A stretch of 64,000 nucleotides of DNA from Acrocarpospora phusangensis (GTDB lineage: Bacteria; Actinomycetota; Actinomycetes; Streptosporangiales; Streptosporangiaceae), in contig NZ_BOOA01000001.1 of assembly GCF_016862995.1 (NCBI RefSeq), positions 213,018 through 277,017 of the forward strand. The letters are read 5' to 3'. Made by a program: the position numbers and the translations under genes. This document shows positions 45,830 through 53,276 of the stretch, piece by piece. The notes beneath the pieces were generated by a model. That model did no database searches, was not told the DNA's origin, and saw only the letters and a program-made list of their open reading frames with translations. Each line of letters opens with the position of its first letter. Position 1 is the stretch's first letter.

Positions 45830-46825
45830 TCAAACTTGCTCACGCGAATTAAGGCGGGTTCGAACATTATTACGCCACAACTCATAGGCGGGGAGGCCGC
45901 CTTTGCCGGCGGTGTCGGCGGGCTCCACGGCGGAGTCGTCGGCCACCGCGACCGCCGCCTCCACGGTCACGTCGGCCAGGATGGACACGCCGGCGGCGCT
46001 GTGCTCGGGCACGTGCCCGGCGTAGTGCCGCGCCTTGGCGGCGAAGACCGCGCCCTGGGCCAGCTGCGCCCAGTGCTCCCCCGCCTCCCGCCGCAGCGCG
46101 GCCAGCGCGGCCGCGTCGGAGCCGCCGGCGAAGGTGGCCGCCAGGCCGACTCCACTCCACAGGTCGGCCTGGCGATCGGCCGCGAACCTGCCCACCGCGG
46201 CGGCCACGCCGGCCACCTGCCCGGCGTGGATGAACCACAGCGCCCGGCCGATGCCCTGGTCGATGGCGCGCGGGAAGTAGTCCGCCCGTCCCTCCCACGG
46301 GTACGCGGCCGGCACCCGCTGCTCGTCCACCCAGCGCGGGGTCTCGAAGTAGGCCCGGTCGAAGCCGTACCCGTCGACGGCCAGCCAGGTCATGGCCGGG
46401 TAGTACGGCGAGCCGGTGAGGTCGGGCATGATCTTCTTCCAGAGCGGCCTGGGCAGCCGTGCCATGGCGAAGCCGATGCCGATGTAGGTGAGGAAGATGT
46501 GCGGGTGCCCGGGGCCGAGGAGCAGGTCCCTGGTCCGGTGCCCGCGCCCGCCGCCCATGGCGTCCACCACGGTGAACGCCATCGTGGCGCCCTCGTAGGC
46601 GAAGCCGCGCTGTTCGGGTTCGACCAGTTCGAGGCGGCGCTCCACCTCCCACTGGTCGCGGGCGTCGATGCCCCACTCGAAGCCGCAGATGACCGCCTGC
46701 GGGATGGCCTCCAGGTGCCTGGTCGGGCCCGGTGGCCCGGCGGGGAAGCCCCGCGCGGCGAAGGTCACCTCACGTAACGACGGGGTGAGCAGCAGCCTGC
46801 GCAACGAGCCGATCGTGGTCGGCAT
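45830..46825 (-). CDS. UnbL-type DUF1702 protein, copy 1 (operon leader)
   Basis: 331 residues, same family: RGFAYEGATMAFTVVDAM, HIFLTYIGIGFAMARLPR, WLAVDGYGFDRAYFETPRW and AIDQGIGRALWFIHAG align closely with copy 2. Tandem UnbL genes are known in several enediyne clusters and may form a heteromer (inference). ATG 46825 follows GGAGGAGGG. It is the first gene of the eight-gene PKS operon; paired 14-bp direct repeats lie 60-95 bp upstream. Confidence 0.92.
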   Translation of the reverse strand: MPTTIGSLRRLLLTPSLREVTFAARGFPAGPPGPTRHLEAIPQAVICGFEWGIDARDQWEVERRLELVEPEQRGFAYEGATMAFTVVDAMGGGRGHRTRDLLLGPGHPHIFLTYIGIGFAMARLPRPLWKKIMPDLTGSPYYPAMTWLAVDGYGFDRAYFETPRWVDEQRVPAAYPWEGRADYFPRAIDQGIGRALWFIHAGQVAGVAAAVGRFAADRQADLWSGVGLAATFAGGSDAAALAALRREAGEHWAQLAQGAVFAAKARHYAGHVPEHSAAGVSILADVTVEAAVAVADDSAVEPADTAGKGGLPAYELWRNNVRTRLNSREQV

Positions 46826-46885
46826 GGTCCCTCCTCCGGGGTTGCTTTCCTCTCACACGATGCCTATCGGGCGTATGGGCGCGCT

Positions 46886-46920
46886 TCTCCGGATGTGCGG
46901 GAGACATCTCCGAATGTGCG
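46886..46920. promoter_or_regulatory. 21-bp-spaced direct repeats upstream of the PKS operon
   Basis: TCTCCGGATGTGCG (46886-46899) and TCTCCGAATGTGCG (46907-46920) differ at one base and start 21 bp apart, so they face the same side of the helix. The second overlaps ACATCTCCGAATGTGC, a weak match to the cluster motif. Likely binding site of a dimeric or cooperative activator such as the StrR- or AraC-like protein. Confidence 0.6.
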
Positions 46921-46938
46921 CATTTGCCCTTTTGCCCG

Positions 46939-49143
46939 CTATTGCGCCAGGCGGTCCTGCAGCTGGGAGTGCCGGAACTGGTAGACCGGGCCCGCCTGGC
47001 GGAGCAGCCCGACCCGGTGGGCGTCCTCCAGCAGGCCCATCAGCCGGCGCGGCACCCGGCGACGCACCCGGAGCACGATCAGCGCCACCAGGTAGCTGGA
47101 GCTCGCGCCCTTCAGGCCGAAGGTGAACATGAAGACCAGCCCGCCGCCCAGGCCGAACAGCACCCCGGCCACCGCGCCGGGGCCGGGCCCGCTGAGGCCG
47201 GGCAGCAGCGCCGCCGTGACGCCGAAGGTGAGGCCGAGGGTGACGCCGCCGATCAGCGAGCGGCCGTACACCAGCTCGATGTCCCGGCGCAGGGTGACGG
47301 CGGGCGTCTGCGGGCCCGCGCTGGTCAGCGGGGTGGTCACCCACCGGTTCATGCCGACGATCACACCACCGGTGAGGACCACCGCCAGGCCGAACCAGAT
47401 CCCGTCGCTGAGTTCGCCCGAGCCCGCGACCAGCCAGAAGCCGAGCGCGGCCACCATGCCAACCAGGAACACGGTGAGCAGGCCGAAGGCCAGGCTGCCC
47501 GCGAACTGCCGGACCGGGCCGCGCAGCCGCAGGTCGGCGTAGGCGGGCTCCAGCGCCGATCTGTTGAGCAGCGACACGCCTCCGGTGAGGCCGCCCACCA
47601 GGCCGCCGACGACCCCGCCGACCAGGCAGAAGACCAGCGGGCCCGGCATCGTCGCCGGGTTCAGCAGCAGCGTCATGAGCCCGCTGAACAGGGCCACCGT
47701 CAGGCCCACCGTGAGGCCCACGGTGACGCCGCCGACCAGGGTGACCCAGCGGTGCGACAGCGCCCGGTGCAGCTCCCACCAGCGGTAGTCCCGGTCCTCC
47801 GCGGTCATGTGCCGGGCCAGGAACGACAGCCAGCGTTTCGCCTCGTCGGGGTCCCAGCTGCGGCGGGGCCGGAACGGGTGGCCGCGCACCGCCGTCTGCT
47901 CCTCCTCCGGCAGCGCCGTCGCGAACGCCGCGTGCACCAGGTTGTCCAGCAGGTGCTCGGTGAGCGAGGTCGCGGTCGGGAAGTACGCGCGGTCGCACAG
48001 CCCGCCCGGGTCGGTCCTGGTGTCGATGTAGACCTTGCGCAGCAGCCAGAGCGCGAGCGGCGTGGACAGCGCCGCCGCCAGCGGCCCGTCCGGGTCGCGG
48101 CGCACCGCCGCCAGCAGCCCCGCCCACACCGCACGCTGCCCGGCGGGCAGCCTTCCCTCGATGTAGGCGACCACGTCGGCGCTCTTCACCGGCCTCGGCT
48201 CGATCACCGCCCCGCCCGCGAGCGGGCCGCCGCCCCGGCCCTCCACGGCGGCGCGGTACTCGGGCGTACGGCAGGTGAGGATGAGCGCCTCGACCGCGTT
48301 GAGCGCGGCCAGCACCTTGGGGCGTACGTCGTCGGGCAGTTCGTCGAGGCCGTCCAGGACCGGGAGCACGCGGCTCTGCCGTACCAGGCCGAGGGCGGCG
48401 TCAGGGCCGAAGTCGGGGGCCCGCAGCGCCGGGTAGTTCTCCCGCAGCCGGCGGGCCAGCCACTGGTGCACGGACTCGCCCTGCGGGTCCCAGCCGGACA
48501 TGGACAGCAGCACCGGCACGGGGTCGCCGGGACGGGGGTCGTCGAGCAGTTCCTGGAGCAGCAGCACGGCCAGGGTGGTCTTGCCCATGCCGGGCGCCCC
48601 GATGATGACCAGCCGCCGCCGGGTGAGCTGCCGGAACCGCTCCGCCATCTCCGGCATGCGGTCGGCGCGCCCGTCGAAGCGGGGGCGGCCCACGCCGAGC
48701 CAGTTGAGCGGAAACCTCGGCCGGTCGATCCGCTCGGCCCGGTCCATGACGGGCAAGCCGGTGATCCGCCACCGCACCGGGAGCGGCGCGGGGTCGTCCA
48801 GCTCGCGGATCTCGATCTCCTCGCGCCACTGGGCGCGCACGAACTCCCGCAGCGCCTGCTCGGCTCCCGCGATCTGGTCCGGCGTGCTCATGCTGCCGGG
48901 CTGGCGGCCCCGCCAGTCGAAGACCACCTGCCCGAGCAGGGTGGCCACGGCCACCACGAGCCCGACGATCTGGATCCAGTCGATGGCGTCGGCGTCGTCG
49001 TCGGCCCACGGCGGCGAGAGCACGCCGACGAGGACCACCGCCACCACAAGTGTTGCCCCCACCCGCAGCCATAACGGCCAGCCCCTCACCCATCTATCGT
49101 GACAGTCCGGTCGATTCACGGGAATGGTGTCGCCGCCGCTCAT
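46939..49143 (-). CDS. NACHT-type STAND NTPase with membrane domains
   Basis: 734 residues. Two N-terminal membrane helices (WLRVGATLVVAVVLVGVL and IQIVGLVVAVATLLGQVV), then a NACHT-like ATPase (Walker A IIGAPGMGKTTLAVLLL about residue 180, Walker B VLPVLDGLDELPDDVRP, sensor-like LILTCRTPEYRAAV) and a long C-terminal Gly/Val-rich membrane region with eight or so helices, ending in a short soluble tail. Such NTPases are sensor switches in signalling or defence. Lying within the cluster, between the hydrolase and PKS operons, it may be a cluster regulator or a bystander. Confidence 0.85.
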   Translation of the reverse strand: MSGGDTIPVNRPDCHDRWVRGWPLWLRVGATLVVAVVLVGVLSPPWADDDADAIDWIQIVGLVVAVATLLGQVVFDWRGRQPGSMSTPDQIAGAEQALREFVRAQWREEIEIRELDDPAPLPVRWRITGLPVMDRAERIDRPRFPLNWLGVGRPRFDGRADRMPEMAERFRQLTRRRLVIIGAPGMGKTTLAVLLLQELLDDPRPGDPVPVLLSMSGWDPQGESVHQWLARRLRENYPALRAPDFGPDAALGLVRQSRVLPVLDGLDELPDDVRPKVLAALNAVEALILTCRTPEYRAAVEGRGGGPLAGGAVIEPRPVKSADVVAYIEGRLPAGQRAVWAGLLAAVRRDPDGPLAAALSTPLALWLLRKVYIDTRTDPGGLCDRAYFPTATSLTEHLLDNLVHAAFATALPEEEQTAVRGHPFRPRRSWDPDEAKRWLSFLARHMTAEDRDYRWWELHRALSHRWVTLVGGVTVGLTVGLTVALFSGLMTLLLNPATMPGPLVFCLVGGVVGGLVGGLTGGVSLLNRSALEPAYADLRLRGPVRQFAGSLAFGLLTVFLVGMVAALGFWLVAGSGELSDGIWFGLAVVLTGGVIVGMNRWVTTPLTSAGPQTPAVTLRRDIELVYGRSLIGGVTLGLTFGVTAALLPGLSGPGPGAVAGVLFGLGGGLVFMFTFGLKGASSSYLVALIVLRVRRRVPRRLMGLLEDAHRVGLLRQAGPVYQFRHSQLQDRLAQ

Positions 49144-49187
49144 ATCCGAGCGACGGCGACATTACGGGCATCGGCCTGCCGCGGGGG

Positions 49188-50135
49188 TCAGGCCGCGCAG
49201 CCCGCGAGGCTCGCCGGCGGGGCCGGCTGCGGGCTGTTGGCGAAGAAGAGCTTCGCGCAGTCGATGGTGAAGCGGGGGGTCTCCTCGGGGACGAAGTGGC
49301 CGGCGTCGGGGACGATGACCTCGCGGACGTCGTCGGCGACGTGGCCGAAGGAGGCGGCGATCATGCCGCCCAGGGCGTACTGGCCGCCGGCGGCGAGGAC
49401 CGGCACACGCAGCTTCTTGGCCTCGGCGTTGGCCTGGTTGTCGGCGGAGTCGGCGGCCAGCGAGCGGTAGTACTCGTAGCCCGCGTGCCGGTCGCCCGGC
49501 TCGCCGTAGGCCTTGTAGTACTCCTGCCTGGCGATGTTCTCCGGGTGGCGGGCGCCGTCGTAGAAGTAGTCCAGCACGGGCTTGACGTCGTCCCGGTCGA
49601 TGACCTGCTCGGCCAGGGGCGACATGTTGAACAGGAAGTGCCAGCTCCAGGCGTAGAAGTCCTCCTGGCCGAAGCCCGGCAGGACCGACTCGATCACCAT
49701 CAGCCGGGAGACCTCGGCGGGGAAGTCCCGGGCGTACGGGTAGGCGACCTGGCCGCCGACGTCGTGGGCGAGCAGTTCCACCTGGCCGCGGAACCCGATC
49801 TTGCGGACCGCGTCGCGCACCCGGCGGGCGGTGGTGGCCTTGTCGTAGCCGTCGGCGTACACGCTGGAGTCGCCCAGGCCGGGCAGGTCGATCGCGATGA
49901 CCGTGTGGTCGCGGGCCAGCTCGGGGATGACCTTGTTCCAGGTGTACCAGGTGCCGAGCCAGCCGTGCAGGAGCACCAGCGGCGGACCGTTCCCGGCCCG
50001 GACGTAGTGGATGTTGCCGCCGTCCACGGTGACCTTGCCGTGCCTGAGGTCGCCACCCGCGTTGGCCGGGCCGGCGGCGGAGGTGAACAGGGCCACCAGC
50101 GCCGCGATCACCGCGAATAATGTGAGCCGTTTCAT
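49188..50135 (-). CDS. Secreted alpha/beta-hydrolase, epoxide hydrolase/dehalogenase-like
   Basis: 315 residues. Signal peptide residues 1-26 (ends GPANA) then the hydrolase fold: LLHGWLGTWYTWNKVIPELA, the nucleophile region LLAHDVGGQVAYPYA with Asp instead of Ser, and DAGHFVPEET carrying the catalytic His. An Asp nucleophile points to an epoxide hydrolase or haloalkane-dehalogenase type. An extracellular form could open a reactive epoxide on exported product (inference, possible self-protection). A candidate control motif is 81 bp upstream. Confidence 0.87.
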   Translation of the reverse strand: MKRLTLFAVIAALVALFTSAAGPANAGGDLRHGKVTVDGGNIHYVRAGNGPPLVLLHGWLGTWYTWNKVIPELARDHTVIAIDLPGLGDSSVYADGYDKATTARRVRDAVRKIGFRGQVELLAHDVGGQVAYPYARDFPAEVSRLMVIESVLPGFGQEDFYAWSWHFLFNMSPLAEQVIDRDDVKPVLDYFYDGARHPENIARQEYYKAYGEPGDRHAGYEYYRSLAADSADNQANAEAKKLRVPVLAAGGQYALGGMIAASFGHVADDVREVIVPDAGHFVPEETPRFTIDCAKLFFANSPQPAPPASLAGCAA

Positions 50136-50216
50136 GACCGGCTCCCTGAATTCTTCGTCACCACGGTCCCTCCTAAATTTCCGGTGAATTAATCCTCGAA
50201 TAGCGCGAGCGACCGT

Positions 50217-50232
50217 GCATCTCTAAGAATGC
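50217..50232. promoter_or_regulatory. Cluster motif variant GCATCTCTAAGAATGC upstream of secreted hydrolase
   Basis: A copy with conserved ends (GCATCT and AATGC) and the same 16-bp length as the best sites. It has 81 bp to the hydrolase start codon and straddles the stop of the upstream glycosyltransferase gene. Confidence 0.5.
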
Positions 50233-51449
50233 GCATCGAATGTCAGGTGGATCTTCCGTCCCACCCGCCCCGCCTCGGCCAGGAGGTCCTCGCCCCAGCG
50301 GTCCCAGAGGCCGGCCATGCGCGAGGTGATGATGACCGTGTCCACGGACTGGTCCTCGAGGCCGGTGAGCACTCCGATCCGGTGGTGCCCGGTGTGGCCG
50401 CCGCCCGCGGTCGCCCGCTGGAGCAGTTCGCGGTCGACGTCGTACAGGGTGGCCGGGGGCAGTGACGGCGGCACCCGGCCGCCCGCGCCGAGGACGGCGA
50501 TCCGGCCGGTCGGCCCGATCTCCTTCACGGCCGCGTCGATTTCGGCGGACACGTCCAGGTCGCGGACGCTCGCCGCCCAGTCGAGCACGGCACGGCACTC
50601 GTCGTCGATGGTCCCGAAGAGCAGCCGCGGGATGAGGAGGGCGAGCAGCTCGACCTGGGGCTCCTCCCAGCCGCGCAGGAAGTAGCGCAGGTTGATCGCG
50701 ACGTCCTGCATGTCGTTGGCCCGGTTCCGCTCGTGCGGGTACTCCAGCGCCCAGGCCGTCCTGGACAGGACCAGCGGCACGCCGTTCCGGAACAGCCGGA
50801 AGCCGAGGTGCATGTCCTCGCAGCCCCAGCGGTCGAAGCCTTCGTCGAAACCGCCGGTCGCGTGGAACTGCTCGGCCGGCACGGAGACGTTGATGGTGAA
50901 GAAGAGCAGCCACGGGATGGCCATGCGGCTCAGGTCGAAGTCGTACTTCTCGTACAGTCCGTGCCGGAGGTCCAGGAACCACGACTTGCCGGCGAAGTGC
51001 TCGACCACCTGCTCGGGCGGCATCCGGGACATCGCCTCGGCGATGGCCTCCACCTCGTCGTGGCCGTAGTCGGGGTTGTAGCCGTAGGCGTACCCGACGA
51101 TGGCCCGCGGGCCGCCGGGACGGGCGTGTTCGGCCAGGTGGGCGCGGAGGAAGCCGGGGCCGACCATGCCGCCGGTGTCGAGGAAGACCAGCAGCGGCGC
51201 GGACGCCATTCCGGCCCCCGCGTTGCGGGCGTGCCCGGCCCGGAATCCCAGATACTCCATGAAGTGGTATTTCATGTGCAGCTGCCCGGCGAAGGAGTCC
51301 ACCACGGCCTTGGTGTGATCGGTGGAGCCGTCGTCGGAGACGATGACCTCGAAATCGTCGACGGGAATGTCCTGCCGGGCGAGGTTGCGAAGGGTGTCGC
51401 GCAGCATTTCGGCGCGATTGTAGGTGGGAATAATCACTGAAACCCGCAT
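50223..51449 (-). CDS. Family-2 glycosyltransferase with extra Rossmann-like C-terminal domain
   Basis: 408 residues. GT-A domain about 1-280: VSVIIPTYNRAEMLRDTL, SDDGSTDHT (the sugar-nucleotide metal region), LVFLDTGG, and the acceptor/active site GGFDEGFDRWGCEDMHLGFRLF (ED motif). The last 110 residues have a Rossmann-like pattern (RIAVLGAGGRVPPSL, LYDVDREL, VDTVIITSRMAGLWDRWGEDLL) suggesting a degenerate SAM-dependent methyltransferase domain. Its acceptor is unknown. Follows the B2 exporter gene by 48 bp, in one operon with the other GT2 and the ABC pair. Confidence 0.85.
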   Translation of the reverse strand: MRVSVIIPTYNRAEMLRDTLRNLARQDIPVDDFEVIVSDDGSTDHTKAVVDSFAGQLHMKYHFMEYLGFRAGHARNAGAGMASAPLLVFLDTGGMVGPGFLRAHLAEHARPGGPRAIVGYAYGYNPDYGHDEVEAIAEAMSRMPPEQVVEHFAGKSWFLDLRHGLYEKYDFDLSRMAIPWLLFFTINVSVPAEQFHATGGFDEGFDRWGCEDMHLGFRLFRNGVPLVLSRTAWALEYPHERNRANDMQDVAINLRYFLRGWEEPQVELLALLIPRLLFGTIDDECRAVLDWAASVRDLDVSAEIDAAVKEIGPTGRIAVLGAGGRVPPSLPPATLYDVDRELLQRATAGGGHTGHHRIGVLTGLEDQSVDTVIITSRMAGLWDRWGEDLLAEAGRVGRKIHLTFDAHS

Positions 51450-51497
51450 GCGTTCTCCCTAGAAATGACTCAGCTGTTACCCGTTTGCCGTCAGCCG

Positions 51498-53276
51498 TCA
51501 GCTGTACGCCTTCGCCTGGAGCGCGAAGAGTTCCGAGTAGAGGCCGCCGCTGGCGGCGAGCGTGCTGTGGTCGCCGACCTCGGCGACCCGGCCGTCCTGC
51601 ACCACGATGATCAGGTCGGCCATCCGGACGGTGGAGAAGCGGTGGGACACGAACAGCGTGATCGCGCCGGTCGCCTCGCCGACCCGCCTGGCCTGCTCCG
51701 CGTAGCGTTCGAAGAGGGCGTGCTCGGCCTGCGGGTCGAGCGCTGAGGTGGGTTCGTCCAGCACCAGGAGCAGCGGCGAGGACCGCATCAGCGCCCGGCC
51801 CAGGGCCAGCTTCTGCCACTGCCCGCCGGACAGTTCGACTCCCTCGGTGTAGGACTTGCCCAGCTGGGTCTGGAGGCCGTCCTCCAGCTGGTCGAGCACG
51901 GCGGAGCCCTGCGCCCGATCCAGCGCGCCCCTGATCGCGGACTCGTCGCGCAGGTTGGGCAGGTCGCCGACGCCGACGGTCTCGCCGGCGAGGAACTCGT
52001 ACCGGACGAAGTCCTGGAAACCGGCGGCGATGCGCTCGCGCCAGGCGTCGATGGGGATGCGCCGCATGTCCACCCCGTCGATGAGCACCTGGCCGCGGGT
52101 CGGCTGGTAGAACCCGCACAGCAGCTTGACCAGGGTGGTCTTGCCCGCGCCGTTCTCGCCGACGATGGCGGCCGTGGATCCGGCCGGGATGTGCAGGTTG
52201 ACGTCGCTGAGCACCTTCGCGTCGGTGCCCGGATAGGTGAAGCCGACGTCGTCCAGCCGGATCCCGTCCCGCAGCCGGTCCGGCGGGCTCACGTCGCCGG
52301 GCGCCGCGGCCGCCACCACCTCCCTGATCCCGGCCAGCCGCCGGTACGCGCTGGACATGCGCTGCAGATCCTGCAGCAGCGTGACGGCGGTCGTGACCTG
52401 CTGGTTCACCTGCGCCGCGAGGGCGATGACCAGCACCACCTCGCCGACGCTGCGCCGCCCGGCGATCGCGTCCCGCACCACCAGCAGGACCGCGCCGACG
52501 TAGGCCAGCGCGAAGATCACCTGCCCGGCGGCGCGGATCCAGGTGGCGGCCAGGTGCGCCCGCCACAGGCCGCGGGTGGCGTCCGCCCACAGCCGGGTGT
52601 GCCGTCCGCGCAGTTCCCCGGCCAGGCCGAAGACGCGCAGCTCACCCGCGAGCCTGGCCGAGGTGGACAGGTGGAACAGATTCAGCGCCACCCGGGTGGA
52701 CTCGGCGGTGGCGGTCCGCGCGGTGTCCCTGATCCGTTCGGCGGCCCGGCCGGTGAGCAGCGGCGGGATCGCGGCCAGCGGCAGCAGCAGCAGCCACGGG
52801 TTGACCAGGGCCAGCAGGACGCCGGTGAGCGTCACCGCCAGGCCGAGGCCGAGGCTGTTGAGCAGCGCCTCCAGGCCGACCCGGAACTGGCGGCTCTCCT
52901 GCTGCAGCACGGTCAGCGCGTCGGCGTGCTCGGCCCGCTCGTGGTGCTCGATGCCCACCGAGCCGTTGGAGAGCGCGATGAGTTGTTCGTCGAAGTCGAG
53001 TTCCGCCAGTTCGGAGAGTTCGAAGTAGGCCAGGTGGGCGAAGTGGCCGAAGGTCAGCACCATCACGGCGAGCGTCGCGACGGCGATGCCCGCCAGGACC
53101 GCCTGCCCTGAGTCGTGGGCCACGATGGCGTTGGTCATCCAGGCCAGGCCGGCGGCGAGCCCGGGGGCCGCCGCCGCGCCGGCCACCATCAGCACCACCG
53201 AGATCGCGGTCTTGCGCCGGTCCATCCGCCACGCGGTGCTGATCATCTTCCAGGAGCCGGCGAGGAGGTCCTTCAC
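51498..53276 (-). CDS. ABC exporter half-transporter B2 (membrane + ATPase)
   Basis: 592 residues. Membrane domain (VLMVAGAAAAPGLAAGLAWM, VIFALAYVGAVLLVV) then ATPase (Walker A GENGAGKTT, signature ELSGGQWQKLALGRAL, Walker B LLLVLDEPTSALD, H-loop FVSHRFSTV). Long stretches are almost identical to A2 at 24309-26093, for example AHLAYFELSELAELDF and VALAAQVNQQ-like segments, so the two pairs derive from a duplication. The GTG start at 53276 overlaps the B1 stop (GTGA). Forms a heterodimer with B1. Confidence 0.9.
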   Translation of the reverse strand: MKDLLAGSWKMISTAWRMDRRKTAISVVLMVAGAAAAPGLAAGLAWMTNAIVAHDSGQAVLAGIAVATLAVMVLTFGHFAHLAYFELSELAELDFDEQLIALSNGSVGIEHHERAEHADALTVLQQESRQFRVGLEALLNSLGLGLAVTLTGVLLALVNPWLLLLPLAAIPPLLTGRAAERIRDTARTATAESTRVALNLFHLSTSARLAGELRVFGLAGELRGRHTRLWADATRGLWRAHLAATWIRAAGQVIFALAYVGAVLLVVRDAIAGRRSVGEVVLVIALAAQVNQQVTTAVTLLQDLQRMSSAYRRLAGIREVVAAAAPGDVSPPDRLRDGIRLDDVGFTYPGTDAKVLSDVNLHIPAGSTAAIVGENGAGKTTLVKLLCGFYQPTRGQVLIDGVDMRRIPIDAWRERIAAGFQDFVRYEFLAGETVGVGDLPNLRDESAIRGALDRAQGSAVLDQLEDGLQTQLGKSYTEGVELSGGQWQKLALGRALMRSSPLLLVLDEPTSALDPQAEHALFERYAEQARRVGEATGAITLFVSHRFSTVRMADLIIVVQDGRVAEVGDHSTLAASGGLYSELFALQAKAYS

